A stretch of DNA of 64,000 nucleotides from an uncultured archaeon (GCA_902386205.1 CABMIH010000009.1:1-64000), one strand, 5' to 3'; positions 24,190 to 33,098 are shown, counted from the stretch's first letter. Notes: a model not told the origin generated them from the letters alone. Numbers and translations: made by a program.

Positions 24190-24400
24190 CCTTTTGCTAT
24201 TGGGGTCGAGGGAACCCAGAATTGCGCCTCAAAGAGCTCACGCTTCTGGAGGGCGCACACACGTATGCCCTGCGGGCACACGTAGATACCAGTCGAGAAG
24301 GATAGCTTTCAGAGTCGGCATGTCCACGCATGGCGGGAGCCATGCGTGTGCGCGGAGTCGAGAACCCGCAGGGTTTCGCAGATGGTTTCGCTGATGCTTT
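24190..24400. other. GC-rich, hairpin-rich intergenic island
   Basis: This island contrasts with AT-rich flanks. CACGCATGGC (24325-24334) and GCCATGCGTG (24339-24348) make a perfect 10-bp stem with a GGGA loop. ACGTATGCCC/GGGCACACGT (24261-24283) is a second stem with one mismatch. GCGCACAC (24253-24260) pairs perfectly with GTGTGCGC (24346-24353) and would enclose the first two, competing with part of the 10-bp stem. GTCGAG occurs three times. It ends just before the TATA box of the dCMP deaminase gene, so it is not its leader. Confidence 0.45.
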
Positions 24401-24437
24401 CGGTAAATATTTATCATTTGGTGCATATTCACCGCTG

Positions 24438-24887
24438 ATGCGACCCACAATAGATGAATATTTTATGGAACTTGCAACCGTCGTGGCAAAACGTTCCACC
24501 TGCCTGCGTAATCAGGTCGGCGCTGTGATAGTAAGAGATAAGAGGATTCTCTCTACAGGTTACAACGGCGCGCCAAGGAACCTTCCGCATTGTCTTGATA
24601 TAGGCTGCATCAGACAGCAGAACAATATTGCATCCGGGACAAGGCATGAACTATGCCGCGCCGTGCATGCAGAACAAAACGCCATCATCCAGGCTGCGCT
24701 CCACGGGGTCAGCATTGAAAACGCCACAGTCTATTGCACGCACCAGCCATGCATTCTCTGTGCCAAGATGCTGATCAACGCGAATATTGAAAAAGTAGTT
24801 TTCGGGACAGTCTATCCTGACACTGAAGCATTGAAATTTTTTGAGAAAGCCGGCGTCAAGGTCGAACAATTAACATTTAATCCCTAA
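24438..24887 (+). CDS. deoxycytidylate (dCMP) deaminase
   Basis: This zinc enzyme turns dCMP into dUMP for dTTP synthesis. The 149-residue product shows the catalytic HAEQNAII and the zinc cysteines in THQPCILCAKMLI, with GTRHELCRAV and an extra Cys/His set (NLPHCLDIGC) typical of ComEB-like dCMP deaminases. An upstream in-frame ATG at 24330 lies in a GC-rich hairpin island. The box taaatatttat at 24403-24413 sits about 27 bases before ATG 24438, so a leaderless start there is preferred. It heads a tight operon with carS and pyrE. Confidence 0.88.
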   Translation: MRPTIDEYFMELATVVAKRSTCLRNQVGAVIVRDKRILSTGYNGAPRNLPHCLDIGCIRQQNNIASGTRHELCRAVHAEQNAIIQAALHGVSIENATVYCTHQPCILCAKMLINANIEKVVFGTVYPDTEALKFFEKAGVKVEQLTFNP

Positions 24888-24901
24888 TCCCAGGAAGATA
24901 T

Positions 24902-25426
24902 ATGCTTGAAATAATTATCAATGCAATCTGGTTGATGTTGCCTGCTTATATTTCCAATCCGATGGCTGTAGTGTTCGGAGGGGGAACTCCCATCGATCTT
25001 GGGAAGAAATGGGGTGACGGGCGAAGGATTCTTGGTGACGGAAAAACCATTCGCGGCCTTTTCGCGGGCACAATCTGCGGGATCATTGCCGGGCTCATCC
25101 AGATGCAGATCTCACCTCTGGGGTCTCTGGGCAATTTCACATACACAGCGATAATCACAATATCGTTTGGCGCTTTGCTCGGCGATATAGTAAAAAGTTT
25201 TTTCAAACGAAGACTCGGATTTACCCGCGGGGCAAAACTCCTGCTTATTGACCAGCTTGATTTTGTTGCGGGTGCATGGATACTGACATATGCTTTCGAT
25301 ACTCAGTGGTTTATCATGAACTTTACACCACAGATAATAATCACAGTACTTATCCTGACGCCAATATTCCATCGGTTGACAAACATTTTCGGTTATTATA
25401 TAAAACTAAAAAAGGAGCCATGGTAA
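24902..25426 (+). CDS. carS: CDP-archaeol synthase CarS
   Basis: CarS activates digeranylgeranylglyceryl phosphate with CTP, a committed step of archaeal ether lipid synthesis. The 174-residue membrane protein has about five helices. It also has GGGTPIDLGKKWGDGRRILG, DGKTIRG and the C-terminal LLIDQLDFVAGA, the conserved metal and CTP sites. It starts 14 bases after the deaminase and abuts pyrE without a gap. Confidence 0.9.
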   Translation: MLEIIINAIWLMLPAYISNPMAVVFGGGTPIDLGKKWGDGRRILGDGKTIRGLFAGTICGIIAGLIQMQISPLGSLGNFTYTAIITISFGALLGDIVKSFFKRRLGFTRGAKLLLIDQLDFVAGAWILTYAFDTQWFIMNFTPQIIITVLILTPIFHRLTNIFGYYIKLKKEPW

Positions 25427-25954
25427 ATGAGCGGTCTTGCAGGTGCCCTTAAAGAATGCGGCGCCATCAAATTCGGTGATTTCACTCTTGCCTCAGGGAA
25501 AAAGAGCGATTTTTATGTTGACATCAAAAAAGCGAGCACAAATCCGGGAATATTAAAAATGATAGCCTGCCGGGTCAGGGATTTAATGGGAACCCATTCC
25601 ATTTCTGGAGATTATATAGCCTGCGTGGCGCTGGGAGGCGTCCCTATTGCCGTTGCAGTATCGCTGGAAACAGGACTGCCTCTTGTCATAATCAGGAAGG
25701 AATCCAAAGAATATGGCGCCAAAGGCCAGATCGTGGGAGAAATCGAAAAGGGCCGGTCAGTCATATTGGTCGAGGACGTGACAACTACAGGCGGCTCCAT
25801 ACTGAAAGCAATAGGAATATTGAGGGATGAGGGAATGGTCATTAATCACGTCATAACTGTGGTAGACCGCGATGAAGGAGCATTCAAGAACCTGGCTGAT
25901 GCTGATGTGGAATTAACAGCGCTTGTCAGTATAAAAGAATTGCTAAAAAGATAA
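25427..25954 (+). CDS. pyrE: orotate phosphoribosyltransferase PyrE
   Basis: PyrE joins orotate to PRPP to give OMP in pyrimidine synthesis. The 175-residue protein has FTLASGKKSDFYVDIKKAST, a Lys-rich loop with KESKEYGAKGQIVG and the PRPP-binding motif VILVEDVTTTGGS. The gene starts directly after the carS stop (TAAATG), which suggests translational coupling. Grouping with dCMP deaminase makes a small pyrimidine set. Confidence 0.93.
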   Translation: MSGLAGALKECGAIKFGDFTLASGKKSDFYVDIKKASTNPGILKMIACRVRDLMGTHSISGDYIACVALGGVPIAVAVSLETGLPLVIIRKESKEYGAKGQIVGEIEKGRSVILVEDVTTTGGSILKAIGILRDEGMVINHVITVVDRDEGAFKNLADADVELTALVSIKELLKR

Positions 25955-25959
25955 AGCAG

Positions 25960-26820
25960 TTAAACAATAGACCTGAGCATGTCCTTATCACGTAAAAGAC
26001 CCAGGAGTTTTCTTGAGCTTGTAATAACGGGTAACTGGTCGATCCTGTGCCGCCTCATCTTCCTTGCGCAATCACTGACCTGTGAGCTCAAAACCGCAGT
26101 TTCAGGTTCACCTGTGATTTTTAGAACATCTTTAACAGGTTTAGCCGGGAGCTTGATCTTGGATACGCTGTAATAAAGGCTCATAGTATCCCGAAGGGAT
26201 TCCCAGGTCCATGCATCGTCATCCGACCCTGCCGACATATTTGACATTTCTGTCCGGTCTTCGATCATGCTTGCACTGATAAGATCCTTATCTGTGGCCA
26301 CGCCGATAAGCGCGAGATTTGAATCAAGGATCGGAACGGCTTTTACATCCGCAAGTTCCATAATGGCGCCTGTTACTGAAATAGGCGTTTCGCTCCATAC
26401 CGACACCACGTGGTTCCCGATATAATCACTGATAGGACTGGTGATATTTAACCTGCCTATTGCCCCTACTATGTCCGCAATAGTGATAAGCCCGACAAGA
26501 GAATGGTTATCTACAACCGGCAAACGCCTGATATTTCTTGCCAGGATTATACGCGCGGCTTCAACGATTGATTTGTCAGGTGAGATCGTTATCGGGCTCC
26601 GGGTCATCAACATAGCAACCTGCTCTTCTTCCGGGTTTTTTAACAGGTCGGTTCGGGTTACTATCCCGACAAGTTCATGGTTCTTTACGATTGGAACTCC
26701 GGAAATATGTTTACTCTTCAATATCTCAAGGACTTCATCCCTGGATCCTGGTAATTCAGTATATGCAACATCCTTGACCATCACTTCCTCTACAGTGATG
26801 CTTTCTGGAGTATCAGCCAT
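25960..26820 (-). CDS. protein with four CBS domains
   Basis: The 286-residue protein is built from two CBS pairs and nothing else: VKDVAYTELPGSRDEVLEIL, MTRSPITISPDKSIVEAARI, then VSVWSETPISVTGAIMELAD and a final unit ending LLGLLRDKDMLRSIV. Each has a GVP/RLPVVD-like strand. Such proteins bind adenine nucleotides and act as energy sensors. A charged stretch (MSAGSDDDAW) separates the last two domains. It lies six bases downstream of a UspA gene on the same strand, a common pairing in archaea. Confidence 0.87.
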   Translation of the reverse strand: MADTPESITVEEVMVKDVAYTELPGSRDEVLEILKSKHISGVPIVKNHELVGIVTRTDLLKNPEEEQVAMLMTRSPITISPDKSIVEAARIILARNIRRLPVVDNHSLVGLITIADIVGAIGRLNITSPISDYIGNHVVSVWSETPISVTGAIMELADVKAVPILDSNLALIGVATDKDLISASMIEDRTEMSNMSAGSDDDAWTWESLRDTMSLYYSVSKIKLPAKPVKDVLKITGEPETAVLSSQVSDCARKMRRHRIDQLPVITSSRKLLGLLRDKDMLRSIV

Positions 26821-26826
26821 TATACT

Positions 26827-27285
26827 TCACCTTTTTTTGCCATTTTTTCCGCGGACCACAAGTACCGGTATTTTCGAGGTGCGGACAACTTTCTCAGCAA
26901 CGCTGCCCAACAGGAACCTGTCAAGGCCGGTTTTTCCAAGGGTTCCCATCACTATCACGTCCACCGAGTTCTTTTCTGCATATTTTATTATTTCTTCGGC
27001 CGGATGTCCCTCGACTGTGAGCCTTTCAATGTCCAATCCTTCTGCCTGCGCCTTTTCAGCTACGTATTTTGTAGCCTCATCGCCTTCCTGTTTTAAAAGC
27101 TCGTACATGCTTTCCCATGCTGCATCCATAGGGATAGACGCAAAAGCCGCAGTGTCAACAACATAGATTGCATATAGTTTTGCTTCCGTGTTCTTTGCCA
27201 GTTCTATTCCATACTCGACCGCGTTTTTAGTATATTCCGACCCGTCTGTGGAAATCAATATTTTTTTAAACAATCTGCTTGTCAT
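26827..27285 (-). CDS. universal stress protein, UspA family
   Basis: The 152-residue protein has the UspA fold and the ATP-binding motif G-2x-G-9x-GS in MGTLGKTGLDRFLLGSVAEK. It starts KILISTDGSEYTKNAVEYGI with the conserved Asp. It is probably cotranscribed with the CBS-domain gene downstream. ATP-binding members act in stress survival, and the exact target here is unknown. Confidence 0.9.
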   Translation of the reverse strand: MTSRLFKKILISTDGSEYTKNAVEYGIELAKNTEAKLYAIYVVDTAAFASIPMDAAWESMYELLKQEGDEATKYVAEKAQAEGLDIERLTVEGHPAEEIIKYAEKNSVDVIVMGTLGKTGLDRFLLGSVAEKVVRTSKIPVLVVRGKNGKKR

Positions 27286-27300
27286 AACTTATCCTTTCCT

Positions 27301-28341
27301 TTAGATAATCCCTATAATATCGTCAGGTCTTGCCCGCCTTACCATACTGCTCAATGGGTTTTTTATCCCCATCATATTATTTGATTTTTTTGTCAGTATC
27401 ATCAATCTTGCTTTTTTCCCCTTTTTGATGGAACCTAATTCATTATCGATTCCTAATACTTTTGCTCCATTTAGCGTACACAACTTAAATACTTGTCTGT
27501 CATCAAACAGGGTTGTCTTGGCAAGAAATTCCATCTCAGAGAACATATTTACCGAATTCAGCATTACATTGTCTGTTCCCGCAGCAACGAGTATCTCTTC
27601 ATCCAGCATTTTCTTAACAGGCGGGATTCCTGATCTTGTAAGGAAGTTCGAGCGCAGGCAAATCACTACAGGAATATTTGCATCAGAGATCGATCTTAAG
27701 TCATTCATTCCTGCGTGGGTGAGATGCATCAGGAAATCGGGTTCAAGCCCAATAGCCGTATCTATATCGGTTGTGTCTTTTTCTCCCGCATGGATTGCAA
27801 ATTTTTTCTTTTTTATTTTTGTCTGTTTGAGGATCTCTTTTATGGAATCAATATCCATGTCATTGGTACTGCTCAATCCTGTCCCATCGCACAGACCAAG
27901 ATAACTCATGTCGCTATCCATCGGCCTTCCAAAAACCCGGGCACAGATATTATGACCTGAAAGTGCTTCTCTAAGTGCCCTGGCCCCGTTAATGCCGCCT
28001 TCACGAAAATCCGCAAAAGCGCAGGTGCCTGTTTTTATCATATCTTCGGTACATGCCTTCATTGCCATAACAAGGTCCAGGTACGATGTCTCCTTCAAAA
28101 TCCTGTGTTTTAATCCATTGGGAGGCTGCACGAGTTCAGGCAGGGGAAGATAAGGCGGGTCTTTTATTACCGAATCCCCGATATGCGTATGTGCGTTCAC
28201 AAAACATGGGGCGATTATGCTTTCGGTTTTGATGTTGCTTTCTTCAATATCTTCGATTATGCCGTCCTTTATTGTGATGTAACCCTCAATAGCCTCGAAC
28301 TCATCCCCGAGAATTATTGTACCCTTGAGGGTTTGTTCCAT
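27301..28341 (-). CDS. amidohydrolase, cytosine deaminase/chlorohydrolase-like
   Basis: The 346-residue protein is a metal-dependent TIM-barrel hydrolase. Metal ligands are visible in FVNAHTHIGDSVI, FAIHAGEKD, MHLTHAGMND and AAGTDNVMLN (His-x-His, His, His, Asp). It lacks the Lys that is carboxylated in binuclear members, so a single-metal deaminase-like enzyme is likely. The substrate is unknown; guanine, S-adenosylhomocysteine or related purines are possible. It precedes the UspA gene by 15 bases and may share its transcript. Confidence 0.83.
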   Translation of the reverse strand: MEQTLKGTIILGDEFEAIEGYITIKDGIIEDIEESNIKTESIIAPCFVNAHTHIGDSVIKDPPYLPLPELVQPPNGLKHRILKETSYLDLVMAMKACTEDMIKTGTCAFADFREGGINGARALREALSGHNICARVFGRPMDSDMSYLGLCDGTGLSSTNDMDIDSIKEILKQTKIKKKKFAIHAGEKDTTDIDTAIGLEPDFLMHLTHAGMNDLRSISDANIPVVICLRSNFLTRSGIPPVKKMLDEEILVAAGTDNVMLNSVNMFSEMEFLAKTTLFDDRQVFKLCTLNGAKVLGIDNELGSIKKGKKARLMILTKKSNNMMGIKNPLSSMVRRARPDDIIGII

Positions 28342-28391
28342 GTAGACTCATTTACGCTCATTGTATTTGCGTTTTTCGCCGATATATTTGA

Positions 28392-28520
28392 TCAGGCTCC
28401 AGGCTTGTCATCATGCATTTCAGGATAAGGTGGCACATCGGCATATAAGCCTTCAGGCTTATTATTCGACCGGATCTTTGATATTATTGCTCTTCGTTTA
28501 TATTTTTTTGCTATGATCAT
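28392..28520 (-). CDS. small basic protein, 42 aa
   Basis: ATG 28520 has GTGAGGT nine bases ahead, a good ribosome site. The product MIIAKKYKRRAIISKIRSNN continues KPEGLYADVPPYPEMHDD and ends KPGA. The N-terminal half is strongly basic and could bind nucleic acid; the C-terminal half is Pro-rich and acidic. No family is recognised. It lies 50 bases upstream of the amidohydrolase on the same strand. Confidence 0.45.
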   Translation of the reverse strand: MIIAKKYKRRAIISKIRSNNKPEGLYADVPPYPEMHDDKPGA

Positions 28521-28736
28521 AATCTGAAACCTCACTCTTTAATCCTTTCACATTCAAATTAGCATAAGTGTGAAAAAAATGTGATCCGGTGTGAACTCTT
28601 ATTCCGCTTATCGGATTTCGGGAAAGGTGAAATTGATCGGATTGTCGGGGAATATATTGATGTCAAGTAAATAGAACATTAAGAATATATTAACAACCCC
28701 CGACTCCTACTTTTATGCCCTGTACCCAATACCGAT

Positions 28737-28862
28737 CTATAAATTTATTGTACGTTTATTTTTATAACTGCAGTCTACACCATATTCGCAGGCGCGCATC
28801 TCTTCCCATGTCTGGTTTATGATGCGCGTTACGCAGTTGATGTTCATATGTTTGCACTTCAT
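28737..28862 (-). CDS. small Cys-rich protein, 41 aa
   Basis: The frame from ATG 28862 reads MKCKHMNINCVTRIINQTWE and EMRACEYGVDCSYKNKRTI. C3, H5, C10, C25 and C31 could hold one zinc or iron ion. AGGTAAAGTGGT lies just upstream as a ribosome site. The gene stands alone in a 650-base gap. It is a likely member of the many tiny zinc proteins of Methanosarcinales, with no known role. Confidence 0.5.
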   Translation of the reverse strand: MKCKHMNINCVTRIINQTWEEMRACEYGVDCSYKNKRTINL

Positions 28863-28991
28863 TTTTACCACTTTACCTGGCCGATTTTTCTTTTTAGCCT
28901 GAATACGCCTCTTGTCATTTTTATATATTCACAATTTTATTAGTGTGGGTGTGAGGAAGGTGTGTACTGGATGTGAAGGGTTTTGTTCGGT

Positions 28992-30365
28992 TTAACTATC
29001 CTTGCTCAATTTTTTCTTTCGTTCCAATCGGGCAGAATTGATTTTTATCTTTCCTGACCTTCGCCACTTATCAATAACTTCCTCCAGCGTGATATCCACC
29101 TCCTCTATTCTGTACCTCACCCTCGCAACAGGTTTATTGAGCTTTAACAGCCCGCCAAGGTCGATGGGCGTGCCCGCTATCACAGCATCGCAATCAGAAG
29201 CGTTTATCGTCATCTCAAGTTCTTTCACCTGCACGGCGCTGTAACCCATAGCAGGAAGCACCGCGCCAAGATGCCTGAAATCCTCATAAACCCTCAGGAT
29301 CGAGCCGACGGCATGCGGACGGGGGTCTATAACTTCTTTTGCCCCATACTTCTCTGCCGCAATAACACCTGCGCCAAAGGCCATCCCGCCATGCGTGAGC
29401 GTGGGGCCGTCTTCCACGACAAGGACGCGTTTTCCCTTTATCAATTCAGGCTTATCAACAGTTACCACGGATTTTGCTTTTATGATCGTTGCTTTATCAT
29501 TTATGGATCTGACATTATTAATGACGGTCTTCACATCCTCTTTTCTTGCGGAATCCACCTTATTGACGACCACCACATCCGCGAGCCGCACATTCACTTC
29601 CCCCGGGTAGTAAGTGAGCTCATGCCCGGCCCGGTGCGGGTCTGCTATCACGATGTGGAGGTCAGGCCTGTAGAACGGGATATCGTTATTCCCGCCATCC
29701 CAGATGATGATATCAGCTTCCTCTTCTGCCATGCGGAGTATCTTCTCAAAGTCAACCCCGCTATAGACCACGCTTCCGCAGCAGATATACGGTTCATACT
29801 CCTCTCTTTCTTCAATTGTGCATTCTTTACTGATGCAATCTTCCATAGATGCAAACCGCTGGCATTCCTGCTTAAGCAGGTCGCCATAAGGCATGGGATG
29901 GCGCACCACCACGACCCTGAAACCTTTTTCTTTCAATATGTCAACAAGTTTTTGCGAGGTTGGGCTTTTACCAGAGCCTGTCCTGACGGCACACACCGAA
30001 ATAACAGGCCTTTTTGAATTAAGCATCGTGCTTTCAGTCCCCATCAGCCTGAAATCAGCGCCTGAGGCGAGAACCAGTGAGGCCTTTTGCATGACGGTCT
30101 CATGCGACAGGTCAGAATAGGCAAGAATGACCTGCTCGACTTTGTGCGCTTTTATGAGCTTCATCAAATCTTCTTCAGGATATATCGGGATGCCTTTTTC
30201 GTAAAGCGAACCTGCAAGTTCCCGCGGATAAACCCGTCCTGCAATTCCCGGTATCTGGGCCGCCGTGAATGCAACTACATCGTAATCCCTGTTATCCCTG
30301 AAAAAGACATTGAAATTATGGAAATCCCGGCCCGCTGCACCCATTATTATGACTTTTGTTGCCAT
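28992..30365 (-). CDS. cyclic 2,3-diphosphoglycerate synthetase-like GTPase
   Basis: This 457-residue protein matches the archaeal family annotated as cyclic 2,3-diphosphoglycerate synthetase. It starts with a Rossmann-like strand, MATKVIIMGAAGRDFHNFNV. A P-loop, CAVRTGSGKSPTSQKLVDIL, lies near residue 127, then WDGGNNDIPFYRPDLHIVIA and VVVNKVDSA as a NKxD-type base motif. Many relatives live in organisms without much cyclic DPG, so the true reaction is open. It is a single gene with a long leader region. Confidence 0.85.
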   Translation of the reverse strand: MATKVIIMGAAGRDFHNFNVFFRDNRDYDVVAFTAAQIPGIAGRVYPRELAGSLYEKGIPIYPEEDLMKLIKAHKVEQVILAYSDLSHETVMQKASLVLASGADFRLMGTESTMLNSKRPVISVCAVRTGSGKSPTSQKLVDILKEKGFRVVVVRHPMPYGDLLKQECQRFASMEDCISKECTIEEREEYEPYICCGSVVYSGVDFEKILRMAEEEADIIIWDGGNNDIPFYRPDLHIVIADPHRAGHELTYYPGEVNVRLADVVVVNKVDSARKEDVKTVINNVRSINDKATIIKAKSVVTVDKPELIKGKRVLVVEDGPTLTHGGMAFGAGVIAAEKYGAKEVIDPRPHAVGSILRVYEDFRHLGAVLPAMGYSAVQVKELEMTINASDCDAVIAGTPIDLGGLLKLNKPVARVRYRIEEVDITLEEVIDKWRRSGKIKINSARLERKKKLSKDS

Positions 30366-30499
30366 GAACTAACCTCACTTATAATGATTACTTCCATCTC
30401 ATTTAATTGTATTGCGTCCTGCCCGTGTACAAATTGACAATATAAATAATTAAGTCATGTTCATATTATATAAATTCATCATACCATTCATGACGACTC

Positions 30500-31579
30500 A
30501 TGCATTATCATATAATCCTGACAAAGGAATGTAATCTTAACTGCAATTACTGCGGTGGGGGCAGCGACACTCCACCAAAGGAGATACAGTACACAATTCC
30601 TGACCTTGTGGGATTCTTATCAACAGATAAGGCGCCGGTCGTCGAGTTCTACGGCGGTGAACCGCTTTTGCGGACCGGAACGATGGAACAGATAATGGAT
30701 GCCGTACCGGGAAGGTTCGTGGTACAGACTAACGGCTTACTTTTAGACAAAATCGAGCCGCACTATCTTGAAAAATTCCATTCTATCCTGGTTTCGATAG
30801 ATGGAGGAAAAGAAGTGACTGACAGGAACCGGGGTAGCGGTGTTTATGATAAGGTAATCAGGAATTCAAAATTGATCCGGGAAAGAGGATTCCCGGGCGA
30901 CCTTATTGCAAGGATGACCGTGCCGCAGGGTATGGATATTTATGAAAATGTGCTGCACCTTGCAGGCCTTCAGATATTTGATCATATCCACTGGCAGCTT
31001 GGCTTTGAAATGTTCTGGGAAAGCTGGGAAGAAGAAACAGGAATTGAAACATGGGTTCGAACGTATAATGCGGGCATATCCTCGCTTGTGGAATGGTGGA
31101 TCAGGGAGATGAAAAATACAGGCAGGGTTCCGGGTATAGTTCCATTTATCGGCATCACGAATTCGTTACTTAGCGGCGCGCCTTCACGCCTTCGATGCGG
31201 TTCGGGCATTGATTTTTTCACAGTCATGCCAGACGGCAGGATATCGGCATGCCCAGTGTCTGTCGATTTTGATTTTTCCATTGCGGGTTCGATATTTGAA
31301 GATGCCCCGCAGTCACTTTGCAATAAGGTCTGCGTGGTTGAACCCTGCACATCCTGCGGGATCTTCACTATTTGCGGTGGGAGATGCCTTTTCGTGAACC
31401 GCGCGCAGGATATGCTACGGAAGAACGGTTACTCCCTGATATGCTCGACAGTCAGGCACCTGGTGCAGGAACTGGAGACTGCACTTCCCCGTATTAAAGA
31501 GATGATCGATGGCGGGGTTATAGGAAGGAAGGAATTCGAGTACCCTGAATTCAATAACGGGTGCGAGATCATACCGTGA
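30500..31579 (+). CDS. radical SAM/SPASM protein, putative peptide-modifying enzyme
   Basis: The 359-residue enzyme has the radical SAM cluster CNLNCNYC near residue 11 and the GGEP motif (VEFYGGEPLL). Its C-terminal SPASM-like region has cysteines in LRCGSGIDFFTVMPDGRISA CPVS, CVVEPCTSCGIFTICGGRC and the final CS. It resembles methanogen families (AF1577 or Mhun_1560 types) predicted to modify peptides. The box ttatataaatt at 30467-30477 lies about 27 bases before ATG 30500, a leaderless start. No proven substrate gene is adjacent; a 19-codon frame with two Cys follows at once. Confidence 0.85.
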   Translation: MHYHIILTKECNLNCNYCGGGSDTPPKEIQYTIPDLVGFLSTDKAPVVEFYGGEPLLRTGTMEQIMDAVPGRFVVQTNGLLLDKIEPHYLEKFHSILVSIDGGKEVTDRNRGSGVYDKVIRNSKLIRERGFPGDLIARMTVPQGMDIYENVLHLAGLQIFDHIHWQLGFEMFWESWEEETGIETWVRTYNAGISSLVEWWIREMKNTGRVPGIVPFIGITNSLLSGAPSRLRCGSGIDFFTVMPDGRISACPVSVDFDFSIAGSIFEDAPQSLCNKVCVVEPCTSCGIFTICGGRCLFVNRAQDMLRKNGYSLICSTVRHLVQELETALPRIKEMIDGGVIGRKEFEYPEFNNGCEIIP

Positions 31580-31587
31580 GAATAGTT

Positions 31588-31647
31588 ATGTCGGTTGGGA
31601 ATGTTTTGTTTTATCTTAACGACTGTAAATGCCAAATTGCCTCTTGA
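31588..31647 (+). CDS. 19-codon frame with CxC after the radical SAM gene
   Basis: ATG 31588, eight bases after the radical SAM stop, opens MSVGNVLFYLNDCKCQIAS. The small peptide has a hydrophobic start and a Cys-Lys-Cys end. It could be a precursor peptide for the enzyme, but it is short, lacks a strong ribosome site and may be chance. Confidence 0.15.
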   Translation: MSVGNVLFYLNDCKCQIAS

Positions 31648-31654
31648 CGGGCAG

Positions 31655-31679
31655 CCTGCGAGTTTGCGCAGCTCGCAGG
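31655..31679. terminator. GC-rich hairpin after the radical SAM gene
   Basis: CCTGCGAG (31655-31662) pairs perfectly with CTCGCAGG (31672-31679). The surrounding 31645-31722 stretch is strikingly GC-rich against an AT-rich background. No T run follows, so termination is uncertain; a structured RNA or a foreign scrap is also possible. Confidence 0.35.
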
Positions 31680-31814
31680 GTCGGCCTCATCGGCGACGGG
31701 CGCGCCGGGTGGAGGACGCTGTTGATATCAGTGAAGGAATTATTCAATATATTTAGAAAACTATTAAATACTAACCTGTATTTTTAAAGTATAGAGGAAG
31801 AGGCGACTTCTTAT

Positions 31815-33098
31815 ATGGCAAGGTCACGGAGAATTAGAGGATTTCAAATAAAAAGCGAACGAGTTGAAAAAGAGAAGCTACAGATTGATAAAGAAAGGTT
31901 AAAAAGTTCTAATGATTTCAATCAGATAACTCTTGCAATATCCTTATTGGCTGGAACATGGTTCTTTTTATCAAAACTAATTGATTATCTTAATAATAGT
32001 TTACTCACTCAAAATAACTACCTTCAGTCTATAGTTTATTTTGTGTTAATTTTTTTGCTTATAGAACTCTTGATAACGTTTTTCTTTATACTAATTAAAG
32101 GATATTTAATATCCGGTAAAAATGGAAATGAATGGTTAAATAAAATCGCTCAACTTTTATTGAAAAATAGTTTTAAATATTCTATATTTTTTTCTGTTTT
32201 GATGATTTCTAAACTTTTCTTAGATTTTATTCTCAAAAATCAGCGAGAAAACTTTTTTTTGTCCAGTTTCCAATATGATTTTATTATTTCATTAATAATA
32301 ATTATCTTTTTTTGTTTAATATTTTCCGATTATATTAAAATACTTATTTCATATATGTATTTATATTTTAAAAAGATTATGGGCATTAATGAAAAAGTAC
32401 CAGAATCCAAGAATATAGAAATGTTTCTGGCACAAAAATTGCTGCAACTAAAACAATATGAATTAACGAGCAGATTTTTAACTTATAGTTCTAAAATCTT
32501 AAAGACATTGATTTTCCGATCATTTCTTAGAAAAATAGACCTTAATAAGATAAGTAGATTTTATCTCAATATATATTTCATACTTACAGGTGTTTTAGTA
32601 TTATCTTTTGTATTCCTTTTTATTATTAATTCATTCTTAATGATGCCAACATATTTGTTAAAGGACTCTTATTCGGTAGATGTTTTTCCGCAATCAAATA
32701 TTAACTCTGATTTTATAACCTTAGCAATAAAAGAAACAGGCTTCCCGTATAACTATATTTATATAACATTAGATATATTCAACTCTACTGATAACCATAA
32801 GCAATATGTTGGTAATGTTACAATAAATCGAACTAAAGAATCTCCAGCAAATAATTCGTTCATGTTCGGAGAGAATTATGAAGGTATATGGTATTTGAAC
32901 ATTAATACATGCAATTTACAACCAGGAAATTATATGTTGCATGCTGAAGTTACGAATGAGGCATCTATAAACAATACTATATTTGGAGCTTTCAGAAAAC
33001 ATACTGAAAAATTATTCTACATCGCACCAAATAGCACAAAGTGTTTTCTTAATTCAACGCAAGAATTAAAAAATTCTTCGCGCTCCTCTTCTATCTAA
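31815..33098 (+). CDS. AT-rich multi-pass membrane protein of unknown function
   Basis: The 427-residue protein has a basic helical N-terminus (RIRGFQIKSERVEKEKLQID), about five membrane helices between residues 36 and 285 (for example SIVYFVLIFLLIELLITFFF), and an external C-terminal domain rich in Asn and possible N-glycosylation sites (NST, NVT, NRT, NNS). Its base composition is far more AT-rich than any neighbour, with AAT, TTT and ATA codons, so recent transfer is likely. No family is recognised. A TATA-like box, tattaaatac, and gaggaag lie upstream. Confidence 0.75.
   Translation: MARSRRIRGFQIKSERVEKEKLQIDKERLKSSNDFNQITLAISLLAGTWFFLSKLIDYLNNSLLTQNNYLQSIVYFVLIFLLIELLITFFFILIKGYLISGKNGNEWLNKIAQLLLKNSFKYSIFFSVLMISKLFLDFILKNQRENFFLSSFQYDFIISLIIIIFFCLIFSDYIKILISYMYLYFKKIMGINEKVPESKNIEMFLAQKLLQLKQYELTSRFLTYSSKILKTLIFRSFLRKIDLNKISRFYLNIYFILTGVLVLSFVFLFIINSFLMMPTYLLKDSYSVDVFPQSNINSDFITLAIKETGFPYNYIYITLDIFNSTDNHKQYVGNVTINRTKESPANNSFMFGENYEGIWYLNINTCNLQPGNYMLHAEVTNEASINNTIFGAFRKHTEKLFYIAPNSTKCFLNSTQELKNSSRSSSI

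Noticed and set aside
26441-27166. 241-codon plus-strand frame
   Set aside because: Runs antisense across the CBS and UspA genes; no family-like sequence.
29271-30017. 248-codon plus-strand frame
   Set aside because: Antisense to the cyclic-diphosphoglycerate-synthetase-like gene, whose motifs and length are complete.
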